Positions 53,379-61,905 of a DNA stretch of 64,000 bases are shown here, piece after piece. The notes under the pieces were generated by a model. It saw nothing but the letters and a program-made list of their open reading frames with translations. It searched no databases and was not told where the DNA came from. The DNA lies in assembly GCF_012848855.1 (NCBI RefSeq), contig NZ_CP051630.1, positions 3,265,501 to 3,329,500 on the forward strand, read 5' to 3'. Position numbers and translations under genes: made by a program. The DNA is from Pyruvatibacter mobilis (GTDB lineage Bacteria > Pseudomonadota > Alphaproteobacteria > CGMCC-115125). Position 1 is the first letter of the stretch, and each line of letters starts with the position of its first letter.

Positions 53379-54554
53379 TTAGTTGGCCAACTTTAGTCGT
53401 GTCGCAACCTGATGAAACCGATTTTTTAACTGATATGCGGTATGACGATAGAAAGCGAAGACCTTCTCCATCTGCCGCACCTTGTCCTGATTATGGGGGT
53501 AGTCAGTGTAGTGCTTGATCGGCTGCGCGATAAATTCCTCCAACTCCCCCACAGTAATGCCAAGTTTTTTTGCTACAAACGCCTTGTCTTCTGCCAACTC
53601 GTTATCAGTATAAAGTTGTTTCTTCATTTCTTGGAGCGCTTGCTCACGCGACATCGCATCAGCAACCACAAGGCTTGATAAATGAGCCCGGCGCTTGTCA
53701 TATCCAAATTTGGTGGGGAGGTAGTGCGCTTGGAAGAACCGTGTCCATCGAGATTCATAATGCTTACCGCCATAGTAGCGCCATCCATAGTTTTTCTCTA
53801 GATACTCAATGGCCTCATCTTTATTATAGTGCATAAGATTAAGAGGCCGAAGAACTGTCATCCCAAGAATTCTCGGATAGTAAATATGGAACTTGAAGAA
53901 GTTCACGGTCGGAAACTTCCTTAGCTTGCGTGTCCCGTAAATCTTGTGAATTGAGGTCACATGTTTGATATCCATGGGATCATACCCCCATGAAACCGGC
54001 AAGATGCTCTCTGTGGCATAGTTGGAGCCACTAATCACATATTTAATGCCTTCCTTGGCGGCAAAGTTGTAGAGCGCTGCAAAGAAAGCGTGGTCTTGCG
54101 GAACGTCCTGATTTGCTACGTTTGAGCGGAGGAATGCCAGCTGAAGGTCTCGCATTTCCTCCCAGTCGACAACGTACGTCGCGAGATCGAGCCCCAACTT
54201 CTCCGTCATCATTTCAATGTTCTTGACAGCCAGTTCCGAGTTCCAACCACCATCGACATGGACTGCTAATGGGCGTAACCCCCACTCCGCAACTTTCGCC
54301 GCCAGATATGAGCTGTCTACACCACCGCTCAACCCGATGATGCAATCATATTTCTTGCCTTTGCCCTCTCTCCTGACTTGATCAATCATCTCACGGAGCA
54401 TTTTTTTGCCCTGGTCATTCGGAAACCAGTTAGGTTTCAAGCCAGTTTCGAAGTACTGACAGTGATTGCATACTCCATGCTCGTCAAAGGTGATTTCTGC
54501 GTCTGTCGTGTCCATGATGCAACGAGTGCACACTTGATAGGGGCGATCGGACAT
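53379..54554 (-). CDS. wbpG: N-acetyl sugar amidotransferase (WbpG family)
   Basis: 391 residues. PP-loop ATP pyrophosphatase-type enzyme. Zinc-binding-like Cys pairs (VCTRCIMD, GVCNHC) are followed by IIGLSGGVDSSYLAAK (PP-loop, residues about 75-90), VISGSNYATES, WRYYGGKHYES and KFGYDKRRAHLS. In Pseudomonas O-antigen loci WbpG works with HisH2 and HisF2: glutamine-derived ammonia activates an N-acetyl group to an acetamidino group on a 2,3-diamino sugar. hisF- and hisH-like genes lie directly upstream here, the same three-gene set. A broken copy lies 5 bases downstream. Confidence 0.92.
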   Translation of the reverse strand: MSDRPYQVCTRCIMDTTDAEITFDEHGVCNHCQYFETGLKPNWFPNDQGKKMLREMIDQVRREGKGKKYDCIIGLSGGVDSSYLAAKVAEWGLRPLAVHVDGGWNSELAVKNIEMMTEKLGLDLATYVVDWEEMRDLQLAFLRSNVANQDVPQDHAFFAALYNFAAKEGIKYVISGSNYATESILPVSWGYDPMDIKHVTSIHKIYGTRKLRKFPTVNFFKFHIYYPRILGMTVLRPLNLMHYNKDEAIEYLEKNYGWRYYGGKHYESRWTRFFQAHYLPTKFGYDKRRAHLSSLVVADAMSREQALQEMKKQLYTDNELAEDKAFVAKKLGITVGELEEFIAQPIKHYTDYPHNQDKVRQMEKVFAFYRHTAYQLKNRFHQVATRLKLAN

Positions 54555-54597
54555 TCTTTCCTCGTGGGATTTTATGCGAGCGGAGGCGTTATGTTGC

Positions 54598-55356
54598 CTA
54601 GGGAAGGATGGATTTTAGGCTTTGGCGTGGTGGATAATTGATGAGCACAGCTCTATGTACACCCTTGTAGACAAACATGCTGCCTGCTGCCACTGCTGTA
54701 GCGGAACCATCGGTGACGGCATCGACAAAATGCTCAAGCGAGCCTGCTCCACCACATGCGATTACTGGCATCGATACATTCTGCGAAGCGATCTGGGTTA
54801 TTTCAATGTCATATCCCGCCATCGTTCCATCACGGTCGACTGACTGGATCATTACTTCGCCTACCCCCATTTCTTCTAGTGCTTTGAGGTATGGAACAAG
54901 TTTAACTTGTTGTTTTGTGCGCCCGCCATGGGAATACACTGTGTGTCTTCCGAAGAGGCTTCTTCTTACGTCAACACAGGCAACAACAGCTTGTGCCCCG
55001 AATATCTTCACGATTTCCTCGATGAGTTTTGGATTGGAGAAGATGGTTGAATTAAGCACTACCTTCTCAAAGCCCAGAGAAAAAATGGTCTTAACTTGTT
55101 TAAGGTTAGTCAGGCCTCCACCATAAGCCATCGGCATGAATGCTTCACCGGCGATTCTTTCAAGTAATTCGAATGTCGGTCCGCGACCTGAAAGTGATGC
55201 GCCAATGTCAAGAAAGATAAGTTCATCAACTTCCTTTTCGTTGAAGATACGGACCGAATTTATCGGATCTCCAACATACCTAGGATTCTTGAACTTCGTC
55301 GTCTTAACTAGACCGTCGTCCTGCAGAAGCAGGACAGGTATCACCCGCGTTTTCAT
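54598..55356 (-). CDS. hisF2: HisF-like cyclase subunit of the amidino-sugar cassette
   Basis: 252 residues, (beta/alpha)8 barrel related to imidazole-glycerol-phosphate synthase HisF. MKTRVIPVLLLQDDGLVKT, FLDIGAS, AYGGGLTNLKQV and VIACGGAGSLEHFVDAV follow the HisF pattern; the catalytic-Asp strand reads MIQSVDRDGTMAGYD. The location with HisH and WbpG homologues shows that it is the specialised ammonia-channelling paralogue and not the histidine pathway enzyme. The ATG at 55356 is chosen over an upstream codon that would overlap hisH. Confidence 0.92.
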   Translation of the reverse strand: MKTRVIPVLLLQDDGLVKTTKFKNPRYVGDPINSVRIFNEKEVDELIFLDIGASLSGRGPTFELLERIAGEAFMPMAYGGGLTNLKQVKTIFSLGFEKVVLNSTIFSNPKLIEEIVKIFGAQAVVACVDVRRSLFGRHTVYSHGGRTKQQVKLVPYLKALEEMGVGEVMIQSVDRDGTMAGYDIEITQIASQNVSMPVIACGGAGSLEHFVDAVTDGSATAVAAGSMFVYKGVHRAVLINYPPRQSLKSILP

Positions 55357-55387
55357 ACTGCCCCCAATGAAGTTGCTGAGTCCAATG

Positions 55388-55996
55388 TCACAAGCGGGCA
55401 AAAGCGCTCATTAGGGCCAGGCCAAAGCGGTGTGATTTCTCAGGATGGAACTGAGTTCCGATAATGTTTCCGCGTTGTACCACACAAGTGTAGGGGAAGC
55501 CGTATGTGGACGTTGCCACGACATCGTCTGGATTTACGCAGTCCATATGAAAGGAGTGGACAAAGTAGAACCGCGCATCTTCGGACAGGCTATCAAACAA
55601 TGGAGTAGAACGGACAGTATCAAGGGTACCCCAACCCATCCGTGGAACACGCATGGCTTCGTTTGATGGGAAGCGGTGACAAGTCATATCGATCCAGCCA
55701 AGTCCGGGTTCTTCGGGGGCCTCTTCACTTCCATTGCCGAGAATCTGTGAGCCCAAGCAAATGCCGAGAACGGGGTGCTTGGCCTCAAGCGCAACCCAAT
55801 TGAGGACATCGATCAGGCCCGTTTCGCGAAGTTTGCGCATCCCGTAACCGAAATTGCCTACTCCAGGCAGCACAATCTTGCTAGCGTTGTAAATGGCCTC
55901 CGGTTCGCTGGAAATCTGGCTCTGCGCTCCTGCCTTACCAAGCATTGCTTGCACAGACTTTAGATTGCCTGCGCCGTAGTTCACGATTACGATCAT
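55388..55996 (-). CDS. hisH2: HisH-like glutamine amidotransferase subunit of the amidino-sugar cassette
   Basis: 202 residues, class I glutamine amidotransferase. IVNYGAGNLKSV starts the domain; the nucleophile is the Cys of LGICLGSQ near residue 82; GTQFHPEKS supplies the His and Glu of the triad. It releases ammonia from glutamine for HisF2/WbpG. It is upstream of hisF2 with a gap of 31 bases, in the order hisH2-hisF2-wbpG. Confidence 0.92.
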   Translation of the reverse strand: MIVIVNYGAGNLKSVQAMLGKAGAQSQISSEPEAIYNASKIVLPGVGNFGYGMRKLRETGLIDVLNWVALEAKHPVLGICLGSQILGNGSEEAPEEPGLGWIDMTCHRFPSNEAMRVPRMGWGTLDTVRSTPLFDSLSEDARFYFVHSFHMDCVNPDDVVATSTYGFPYTCVVQRGNIIGTQFHPEKSHRFGLALMSAFARL

Positions 55997-56044
55997 ACAC
56001 CTAACCCTGAAACACTCGTGTAAACTGGATGGGTCTTAGCCGTT

Positions 56045-57034
56045 TTAATCGTTCTGATAAAGCCCGTTGTAGGCAGCCATAAGGCGCTTGCTTTCAATTT
56101 GCCAGTTTAGTTCCAGCGCTGCGGCAACTGCCGCCTTTTTGTGTCTTTCGATGTCATCTTTCGAAAAGCTATTGATCGCCTTTGCAATCGCTTCAGGGGA
56201 GTGGTCCGGGATGAGCTTGCCTAGACCATAGTAGTGCGCCAAGCGCGCAACTTCAGGTAAGTCGCTAACGCAGATCGCAAGACCGGCCATGATGTACTCG
56301 AAGAACTTGTTAGGTAATGAAAAGCGTATTTGTGGGGAATACGCTTCGTAGCTGTAAAATCCGATATCAGCTTCGTTTGCCTTGGGTACGATCTGATCGA
56401 AGGGGACTGGTTCTTCGAAGAAAACCCTACTTCTTATGTTAAGTTTGTTGACCTGTTCCTTCAGATCGTCAATGTAGTCCGATGGACCGCTGCCCCTCAG
56501 AACCAGATCAATGTCTTCGCGCCAAAGGGGGACGGATTGAATGGCAACGTGTATCTGGCGGGTTTTGGACAGGTCTCCATGATAAACAACACGAATCCTG
56601 TCACCGACCGGGCGAAAGGGCTGCGGGGCCGCGAATGGCACGTTGCGGATAACCACACTGGGTTGTTTGAGTTCATGATCCTCATTCAAGAGGTTTCCGA
56701 TGCCCTCGCATACGACTGTCACAACGTCAGCCTTGCGCAGGTAATAGTCTTCAAAGACGTCAATATAGGGTTTTTCCCAACGCAGCCACTCTGTATCGAA
56801 GCTATATTGTTCACGAGCATATTCGTGACAATCAACAGAGAACTTGGCGTTATAGTGACTGGCCACCTGATAGCAGGCGTCACAGGTATAGTAATCGTGG
56901 GCAATTACAAGGTCTGCTTTTAGTTTCGGGTTCTGCCTTACCAAATTCCAGAGATGTAATCTGATGTTGAGGTAGAGTGGGTGTCCCAGCTGGTAAGTAT
57001 GTGGGCCCACCTGAACAGGAACCTGGGCGGCCAA
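56045..57034 (-). CDS. glycosyltransferase (GT4-like), 3' part of a frameshifted gene
   Basis: 329 residues from a TTG, but this is not a natural start. The frame continues, after an in-frame TGA at 57041-57043, from the N-terminal part read in 57041-57850. It holds DLVIAHDYYTC, FSVDCHEYAREQY, VVYHGDLSKTRQI, DLVLRGSGPSDY and FSLPNKFFEYIMAGLAICVSDLPEVARL: the second half of the acceptor domain and the complete donor domain of a GT-B retaining enzyme. Two compensating indels upstream (see the neighbouring entry) explain the missing start. Confidence 0.85.
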   Translation of the reverse strand: MAAQVPVQVGPHTYQLGHPLYLNIRLHLWNLVRQNPKLKADLVIAHDYYTCDACYQVASHYNAKFSVDCHEYAREQYSFDTEWLRWEKPYIDVFEDYYLRKADVVTVVCEGIGNLLNEDHELKQPSVVIRNVPFAAPQPFRPVGDRIRVVYHGDLSKTRQIHVAIQSVPLWREDIDLVLRGSGPSDYIDDLKEQVNKLNIRSRVFFEEPVPFDQIVPKANEADIGFYSYEAYSPQIRFSLPNKFFEYIMAGLAICVSDLPEVARLAHYYGLGKLIPDHSPEAIAKAINSFSKDDIERHKKAAVAAALELNWQIESKRLMAAYNGLYQND

Positions 57035-57040
57035 AAACCA

Positions 57041-57850
57041 TCAGAACTCTGGATACCTTGCGAGTGAGCGCCAGCAGGCCGTTGAAAACTGGCGTGAAAG
57101 CATATGAGGATGGCAGGCGAACGTATGTCCACTCGACCGGTCTGGGGAATGTCCGTCAAAGCCGCAAACAACGACCCGCCAGCCATCATCCATAAGAGCC
57201 TTGGCTTGGCGCAGAACACGCGGTTCATTAGACACGCCTGTATAGGAGACAATCCAGGCTGTTCTCTTTCCAGAATTGGGGCTTAGGTGGTCTGGGTTTA
57301 GATGCAGATTCGCAACAGTGTGTTCATTCTGTGCTATAGTTTTAAAAACCAGTGACATAATTCTATGTCGCCAATAAGCTCGGGTGAAATATCTTATTGA
57401 TTTTGTATTTGGGTCAAATATTAATTCTCTCGCATTGAACGGGAATGATATTTTTATAGTAGAAATGAAAATTGCGAAATATAGGCCTATAGCCAATAAT
57501 TTTTGATTTAGAGTAGCCGTGCTCGCGCCGGCGAACAAGATAAGGTGTATGATCCACAGAGAAGATGATATCAAGGCAAATGGTATTATTAGGGGGGGGG
57601 CAGACCTTGATCTGATATTATTTTGCTCAAATATGTTAAGCGCGATTAGTGTGAGTGTTGATATGAATGTAGATATTACTGCTCCAACCATGTTGCTCTG
57701 TAATTCTCCTATCGGGAAAACTAAAATCGAACTTATAAAGAAGGCAATAGAGGAGAAGGCTATATACATCGAAATTATAAATGATTCCAATTTTAGTCTT
57801 AGATTTTCTCTCGCTTTCTGTATCGAATATAGCGTTGTTACAATGATCAC
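57041..57850 (-). CDS. membrane domain joined in frame to the glycosyltransferase N-terminus (middle part of a frameshifted gene)
   Basis: 269 residues. The first ~145 carry about four membrane helices (for example FIISMYIAFSSIAFFISSIL, LISSSLWIIHLILFAGAS). After NARELIFDPNTKSIRYFTRAYWRHRI comes a glycosyltransferase start, RTAWIVSYTGVSNEPRVLRQ and GWRVVVCGFDGHSP. Past that the frame degenerates. Adding one C at the cccc near 57143 and removing one T at ttttt near 57035 restores a smooth chain (PRPVEWTYVRLPSSYAF ... SRVLMVLAAQVPVQVG) into the 56045-57034 part. The 5' end likewise joins the 57847-58197 piece. It contains a run of nine C (plus-strand g at 57592-57600). Strikingly AT-rich. Confidence 0.75.
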   Translation of the reverse strand: MIIVTTLYSIQKARENLRLKLESFIISMYIAFSSIAFFISSILVFPIGELQSNMVGAVISTFISTLTLIALNIFEQNNIRSRSAPPLIIPFALISSSLWIIHLILFAGASTATLNQKLLAIGLYFAIFISTIKISFPFNARELIFDPNTKSIRYFTRAYWRHRIMSLVFKTIAQNEHTVANLHLNPDHLSPNSGKRTAWIVSYTGVSNEPRVLRQAKALMDDGWRVVVCGFDGHSPDRSSGHTFACHPHMLSRQFSTACWRSLARYPEF

Positions 57851-58197
57851 TGTAGGGAAAAATAATATATATACCTTTTTTTCTCTATGATAATCGGGAT
57901 AATTTCATTTATAAGTAAAAATATAAATGTAGACGCTGGTGATATTTTTATCGCCGGTATTATTAATCCTTTTTCATTTATATTATGGGACTTAAAAGTT
58001 ATGAAAATTGACAGGTAGGCGATAAATGATGTTGCCCATTCCGATATATGTATATTTTCAAATGTTATTTCTTTTTTTATTATCTGCCCTATAATAAAAC
58101 ATGTAGGGTATATTGATACAGATGCAAATAGATGCCAAGATATCACGCGCAAGCTGCTAATTTTTCTCATGTCCATTTTTTCTTTGAGATTTTGCAT
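57847..58197 (-). CDS. polytopic membrane protein, 5' part of a frameshifted gene
   Basis: 116 residues with about three membrane helices (VISWHLFASVSIYPTCFIIG, ATSFIAYLSIFITF, ASTFIFLLINEIIPIII), very AT-rich. It ends at a TGA overlapping the next start by four bases. If the run of seven A near 57875 were eight, the frame would continue as IIEKKKVYILFFPTVIIVTTLYSI straight into the 57041-57850 piece, completing a fourth helix. With this and two further corrections a single 717-residue protein of eight helices plus a GT4 domain results. No family recognised for the membrane part. Start 2 bases after the stop of the upstream glycosyltransferase. Confidence 0.7.
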   Translation of the reverse strand: MQNLKEKMDMRKISSLRVISWHLFASVSIYPTCFIIGQIIKKEITFENIHISEWATSFIAYLSIFITFKSHNINEKGLIIPAIKISPASTFIFLLINEIIPIIIEKKRYIYYFSLQ

Positions 58198-58199
58198 GG

Positions 58200-59522
58200 C
58201 TAGAGTTCTTTGTTTTGTCTAACTAGCATATTTACTTCTTCGGGATCGGATATTTGGCCTGAAAGCACACGGTTAGCCCAGTTTGTTAGCGGTTCTCCTT
58301 CGAGCCTTTCTTCTGACCGACCTAGTCGAAGAGTCTCGCGAGCGAGGCTTTGTTTGTGGGCTGCTTCCGTTGCTTTCTGCTGTTCACGTGTTAGCGGAGG
58401 GCTCTTATGCAACTTTGCCTTGCTTTGGAAAAAGTCGAGAACTGTCTTGACCATCGTGCTTATGCGAAAGTCCTGTGATTCAACAAGGTGAGTGTAAGCG
58501 CGATCGATCATGGCTCTAACTTCACCGGTATCTGACATCCTGGTGAAGGCCTCGTCCAAATTCGACATATCAGCTGCGACGGGTATGTAATGTTCATGAG
58601 GGCGTATAACGCCCCTGTAAGGATTCTCTATGAGAACCTGGCCGCATCCCATGATTGCTGCTTCAAAGATCCGTGGGCCAAATCCAGGAAATTCGTGCAG
58701 ACCGTCCAGGCCCAGAAAGCATGCCTGTTCAATTTCCTCGAAACTCGCTTCCGGGTTCTCTGCAACATAGTCGTTTACGGAGTCCTGAATGACGCCATAA
58801 GGGTCCCAGACGCTGTGCCCGCCTGGTGCACCGATTATGAACTTGCAGTTTCCAAGAAAGGTGCACCAGTCATTTCCGTTCAGTGTGTCCGAAGGGTCGA
58901 CCGAAATACTCGCGGGCAATTCGCGCTCAATGCACTCTTGCTTGAACTTCTGTGCCATCAGGCCTTTGAGTCGGCTAAGCCGACCGCCCCAGGCGGGGTA
59001 CATCGTCACCCTTTGCCCTATGACATAATCGCGGGCTTCGTATGGGCGGCGGTGTTTCTTCAGCCGTTCGACATCGTCATCATCTATGAAACCTGAGTAT
59101 GTAGAAATAAAATCGGCGCTTTTCGAGGTAATGGGGTAGATCAGGTCTTTCTTTTCTGGCCGAACCGAGAAAACACAATCCACCTGTAACCAGTTGAGAA
59201 GCAAATCGAGCACTCCGCCGCAAGAGGCGTCATCTTGTGGAAACGCAATTTTGATTGCCCTTGTATTCCGCAGAAAAGTGTAACGGTCTCGTATCTGGGC
59301 AGTACGACTACGTGGCCGTAGCGTAACAATTCCTAAGGACGTACTGTCGAAAATCACCAAGTCCCAATCAACTGATCGCATGGCATCTGTTGGTGGAAGC
59401 ATAATGCGATGATATATATAAAAGTCATCAGGATTCTGTCGCTGAAAACTGTATATGAAATCTGTGATTGTCTTTCGCGTTTCGAACATATTTTCTACAT
59501 TGTGAATCACAAGAATATTCAT
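58200..59522 (-). CDS. glycosyltransferase family 1-like protein (paralogue B)
   Basis: 440 residues. The N-terminal region (ILVIHNVENMFETRKTITDFI, WDLVIFDSTSLGI) and the C-terminal GT-B donor half (GPRIFEAAIMGCGQVLIENPYRGVIRPHEHYIPV) parallel the gene at 48961-50280, including the motif in which R-x-F-E-A-A is followed by a glycine- and proline-rich loop. Probably transfers a sugar to the growing glycan in the cytoplasm. It ends in a basic helical tail (EQQKATEAAHKQSLARETLRLG). It starts one base beyond the stop of the GDSL gene upstream. Confidence 0.85.
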   Translation of the reverse strand: MNILVIHNVENMFETRKTITDFIYSFQRQNPDDFYIYHRIMLPPTDAMRSVDWDLVIFDSTSLGIVTLRPRSRTAQIRDRYTFLRNTRAIKIAFPQDDASCGGVLDLLLNWLQVDCVFSVRPEKKDLIYPITSKSADFISTYSGFIDDDDVERLKKHRRPYEARDYVIGQRVTMYPAWGGRLSRLKGLMAQKFKQECIERELPASISVDPSDTLNGNDWCTFLGNCKFIIGAPGGHSVWDPYGVIQDSVNDYVAENPEASFEEIEQACFLGLDGLHEFPGFGPRIFEAAIMGCGQVLIENPYRGVIRPHEHYIPVAADMSNLDEAFTRMSDTGEVRAMIDRAYTHLVESQDFRISTMVKTVLDFFQSKAKLHKSPPLTREQQKATEAAHKQSLARETLRLGRSEERLEGEPLTNWANRVLSGQISDPEEVNMLVRQNKEL

Positions 59523-59523
59523 T

Positions 59524-60198
59524 TTACTTAACTTTTATTCCAAATTCGTTCTTCAATACCTTTGAGAAAACTGGTTTTACAGTTGCGTGGTAAAGATTGT
59601 GGCCTTCGAGGCTTAAGTGCAGATTGTCCTCAAGGAGAAGTTGGCCAAGTTTGTCACGATCATTTTTTGTAGCGTTAAGGAAAGAAGTTTCAATGTCAAT
59701 AAGGGTGATCTTTTCGCGCAAGGAAGAGCGAGCGGCCAGATCACGGACGATATTGTTGTATTCCCTGTTCTTGTCTTCGTAGGTGTTTTGAGAAAAGGGC
59801 ATTGTGTCCCGATCTCTCAAAGTTGGGTGATTTGTGTTCAGTACTATGCCTTTGGCTCCGAATGACAATGCTCTTGTACAGATCTCTTCAAGGTTTGCTG
59901 CAAAAGCTGCTGGGCTGACTCTTGGGTGCCCGCGGTCCGACTCCCATTGATTGCAGTCATTCAGGCCAAATTGTGCCAGTAATAGGTCGACGCCGTTCGA
60001 CTGAACATCATAGGGCATGCGTTCGAGGGCTTGTCGTGTGGTATTGCCATTGATCGAAGCGTTGACGATAACAGCGCGGTCACCATGTGGATCCATTGCT
60101 GCGGCGAGTCTCGACACCCAACTGCGGTGCAGGGAGACACCTTGCCCAACGCAGATTGAGTCTCCAAAGAAGACGATTCGGTGTTTGGAAATAGTCAT
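59524..60198 (-). CDS. SGNH/GDSL hydrolase
   Basis: 224 residues. Block I FFGDSICVGQG carries the nucleophilic Ser, block II is around NASINGNTT, block III is FGLNDCN, and block V LLLEDNLHLSLEGH gives the catalytic Asp and His. No signal peptide. Within a polysaccharide cluster such enzymes usually add or remove O-acetyl groups. The ATG at 60198 is chosen; an in-frame codon at 60225 would overlap the upstream methyltransferase by 14 bases. Confidence 0.9.
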   Translation of the reverse strand: MTISKHRIVFFGDSICVGQGVSLHRSWVSRLAAAMDPHGDRAVIVNASINGNTTRQALERMPYDVQSNGVDLLLAQFGLNDCNQWESDRGHPRVSPAAFAANLEEICTRALSFGAKGIVLNTNHPTLRDRDTMPFSQNTYEDKNREYNNIVRDLAARSSLREKITLIDIETSFLNATKNDRDKLGQLLLEDNLHLSLEGHNLYHATVKPVFSKVLKNEFGIKVK

Positions 60199-60211
60199 CA
60201 ACGGCTTTCGT

Positions 60212-60946
60212 CTAGATGTCACCATTGAGGGTAGCTATGCATACTTGGCGCCCATTTGGGTAAAGAGATTCGCGATCCTGTTCAAAACCGTTGGGCTGCC
60301 AATTTGCAAAACGGGTCTGGTACTCAGAAAGCACTGCTGCTACCTGCGGACCATTCCACGCCAGCATGCAAAAGACTTCGTCAGCATCAAGCCGCTTAGC
60401 GAAGTGAAATCGAGGAGCGTTGTGGTAAGTAAGCGACACGCGAAGCTGGCTGCAGGCGGGGATTGCTTTGTTTAAAAAAAGGGCAAGCCGCTGATCCACA
60501 TTCGGGAAAATGTCATTGGCAACGATGACATCATATTCCTGGTCGAGAGGCACTTCATACCAATCCTGTTGGTCTACCCTAAAAGAGGGAGGCGAGCCTC
60601 TAAGCTCCTCGACATGTTCGGGGCTATCATGAGCCATCAGATCCACCAGATGGTAATCATGCTGCGAAGCCAGTTTGTTTGTGAGGCAAGTGAGACCACC
60701 TCCGATGTCAAGAATTCGTTTACCCGACGTACTCAACAGGTCACCATAAAGCATAGAAAACCCAAGGCGCTTTGCCGATGAATTCATCAGCCAACGCTGA
60801 CAGGTCAGTTCATGGTCTCGAGGTTTGGATATCTGTTTGATCAATTCCGCAATGCTGTCCTCGTCCATATAGGCATCAAGCATATGCTGATCCAAGTGGG
60901 TGATTGTGGAAGGCGACATGCAGATGTTTATCCTGTTGCTGTGCAT
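60212..60946 (-). CDS. class I SAM-dependent methyltransferase
   Basis: 244 residues. The SAM site is RILDIGGGLTCLTNKLA near residue 75, followed by YHLVDLMAHD (acidic end of strand 2) and YDVIVANDIFPNVDQR (motif post II). It probably O-methylates a sugar. Lying next to an exporter whose ATPase carries a glycan-binding domain, it is a candidate for the chain-end methylation used as an export signal. It starts 2 bases after the sulfotransferase stop. Confidence 0.88.
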   Translation of the reverse strand: MHSNRINICMSPSTITHLDQHMLDAYMDEDSIAELIKQISKPRDHELTCQRWLMNSSAKRLGFSMLYGDLLSTSGKRILDIGGGLTCLTNKLASQHDYHLVDLMAHDSPEHVEELRGSPPSFRVDQQDWYEVPLDQEYDVIVANDIFPNVDQRLALFLNKAIPACSQLRVSLTYHNAPRFHFAKRLDADEVFCMLAWNGPQVAAVLSEYQTRFANWQPNGFEQDRESLYPNGRQVCIATLNGDI

Positions 60947-60948
60947 GG

Positions 60949-61905
60949 CTATTTGGTCGGATAGCGGCAGTTTGTCAGGCGCGTGCTTGTTGCCGCAATG
61001 TACTGTTCAATTGCCTTATCGTCTTCCGGAGAAAGCGACGTTGAGATTGATTTTGTTGGTTCGTGTCGCCGTAGCTGAGATTCAGTGAGGCATGCTCCAA
61101 GTTCTGGGGCGGCCGAGGCCAATTGACTCAGGGTCTGTTCCTCATCCTCAAGTAAATCCTCATACCAGACTTCAGTGATATGCTGCTTGCCGGCCATACT
61201 TATATGGTCCTGGATCGCGCGGGCAAACTCATACTGGTTTTCAACAACCTGCTCCCAATACGGGCGGGTTTTAAGATGCGGGTAGTTCCTTGGTGTCGCT
61301 GAATTCCAAGCCGTAGGAAGCTTTTTGGTTATATAGCGGGCTTGGAGGTCTGATTTGGCAGCCGCAGCTATGTCCCTTCTAAGCCAGATGAATTTTGAGT
61401 TCGGGAACGTCTGGTGAAGGTAGTCAAGACGAAAGCAATTCCACGCATTCTTGATGAGAAGCGGTCTGGAAAACAGAACTTCGGCTGCTGCCAAGGTTTG
61501 GATCATGTGTTCTTCTTTGCCATGTATTACATGACGACTGGTGATTTCCGATGGATGTCCTCCGCCGAACCAATTGGTCATGACGGCGGAAGCTTCTGAT
61601 GGCTGAAAGAGGCCGACTGTTTTTCCGAATGCACTGGAGGTGTCTATCAATTGGTTCTGACACCACGACCTCTGGATGGATAGTCCCAGAATTGGGTGAT
61701 GGGGGAAGTGTTCATTCGTGAAATTTGAAATGAACGGTAGGCCAAATGTTCCGACTAGCAGTTGGTAAGCATAGGTGCTGCCAGTGCGGGGAGAAGCAAT
61801 CAGAAAGACCGGAGCTGGGCTTGTGTCTTGCGAGCTTCCTTTCTCCAAAAGAATTTGCTCCATGGCATCCAGCGAAGTGATGGAGCCCGTACTACCCTTG
61901 CTCAT
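60949..61905 (-). CDS. sulfotransferase family protein
   Basis: 318 residues. PAPS 5'-phosphosulfate loop FLIASPRTGSTYAYQLL near residue 38, and the 3'-phosphate region KFIWLRRDIAAAAKS. Transfers sulfate from PAPS, here probably to the surface glycan. The ATG at 61905 is chosen: it opens the domain at the usual distance and overlaps the end of the (frame-restored) wzt gene by 14 bases, whereas the longer open frame upstream is really wzt sequence read in another phase. Confidence 0.88.
   Translation of the reverse strand: MSKGSTGSITSLDAMEQILLEKGSSQDTSPAPVFLIASPRTGSTYAYQLLVGTFGLPFISNFTNEHFPHHPILGLSIQRSWCQNQLIDTSSAFGKTVGLFQPSEASAVMTNWFGGGHPSEITSRHVIHGKEEHMIQTLAAAEVLFSRPLLIKNAWNCFRLDYLHQTFPNSKFIWLRRDIAAAAKSDLQARYITKKLPTAWNSATPRNYPHLKTRPYWEQVVENQYEFARAIQDHISMAGKQHITEVWYEDLLEDEEQTLSQLASAAPELGACLTESQLRRHEPTKSISTSLSPEDDKAIEQYIAATSTRLTNCRYPTK

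Noticed and set aside
54598-55996. hisF/hisH as histidine biosynthesis genes
   Set aside because: They lie between glycan genes with wbpG and without other his genes, the arrangement of the O-antigen amidino-sugar cassette.
57041-57043. In-frame TGA in the glycosyltransferase gene as a possible selenocysteine codon
   Set aside because: The frame on both sides of the TGA is out of phase with the protein-like reading; two nearby indels explain it better, and no selenocysteine hairpin is apparent.
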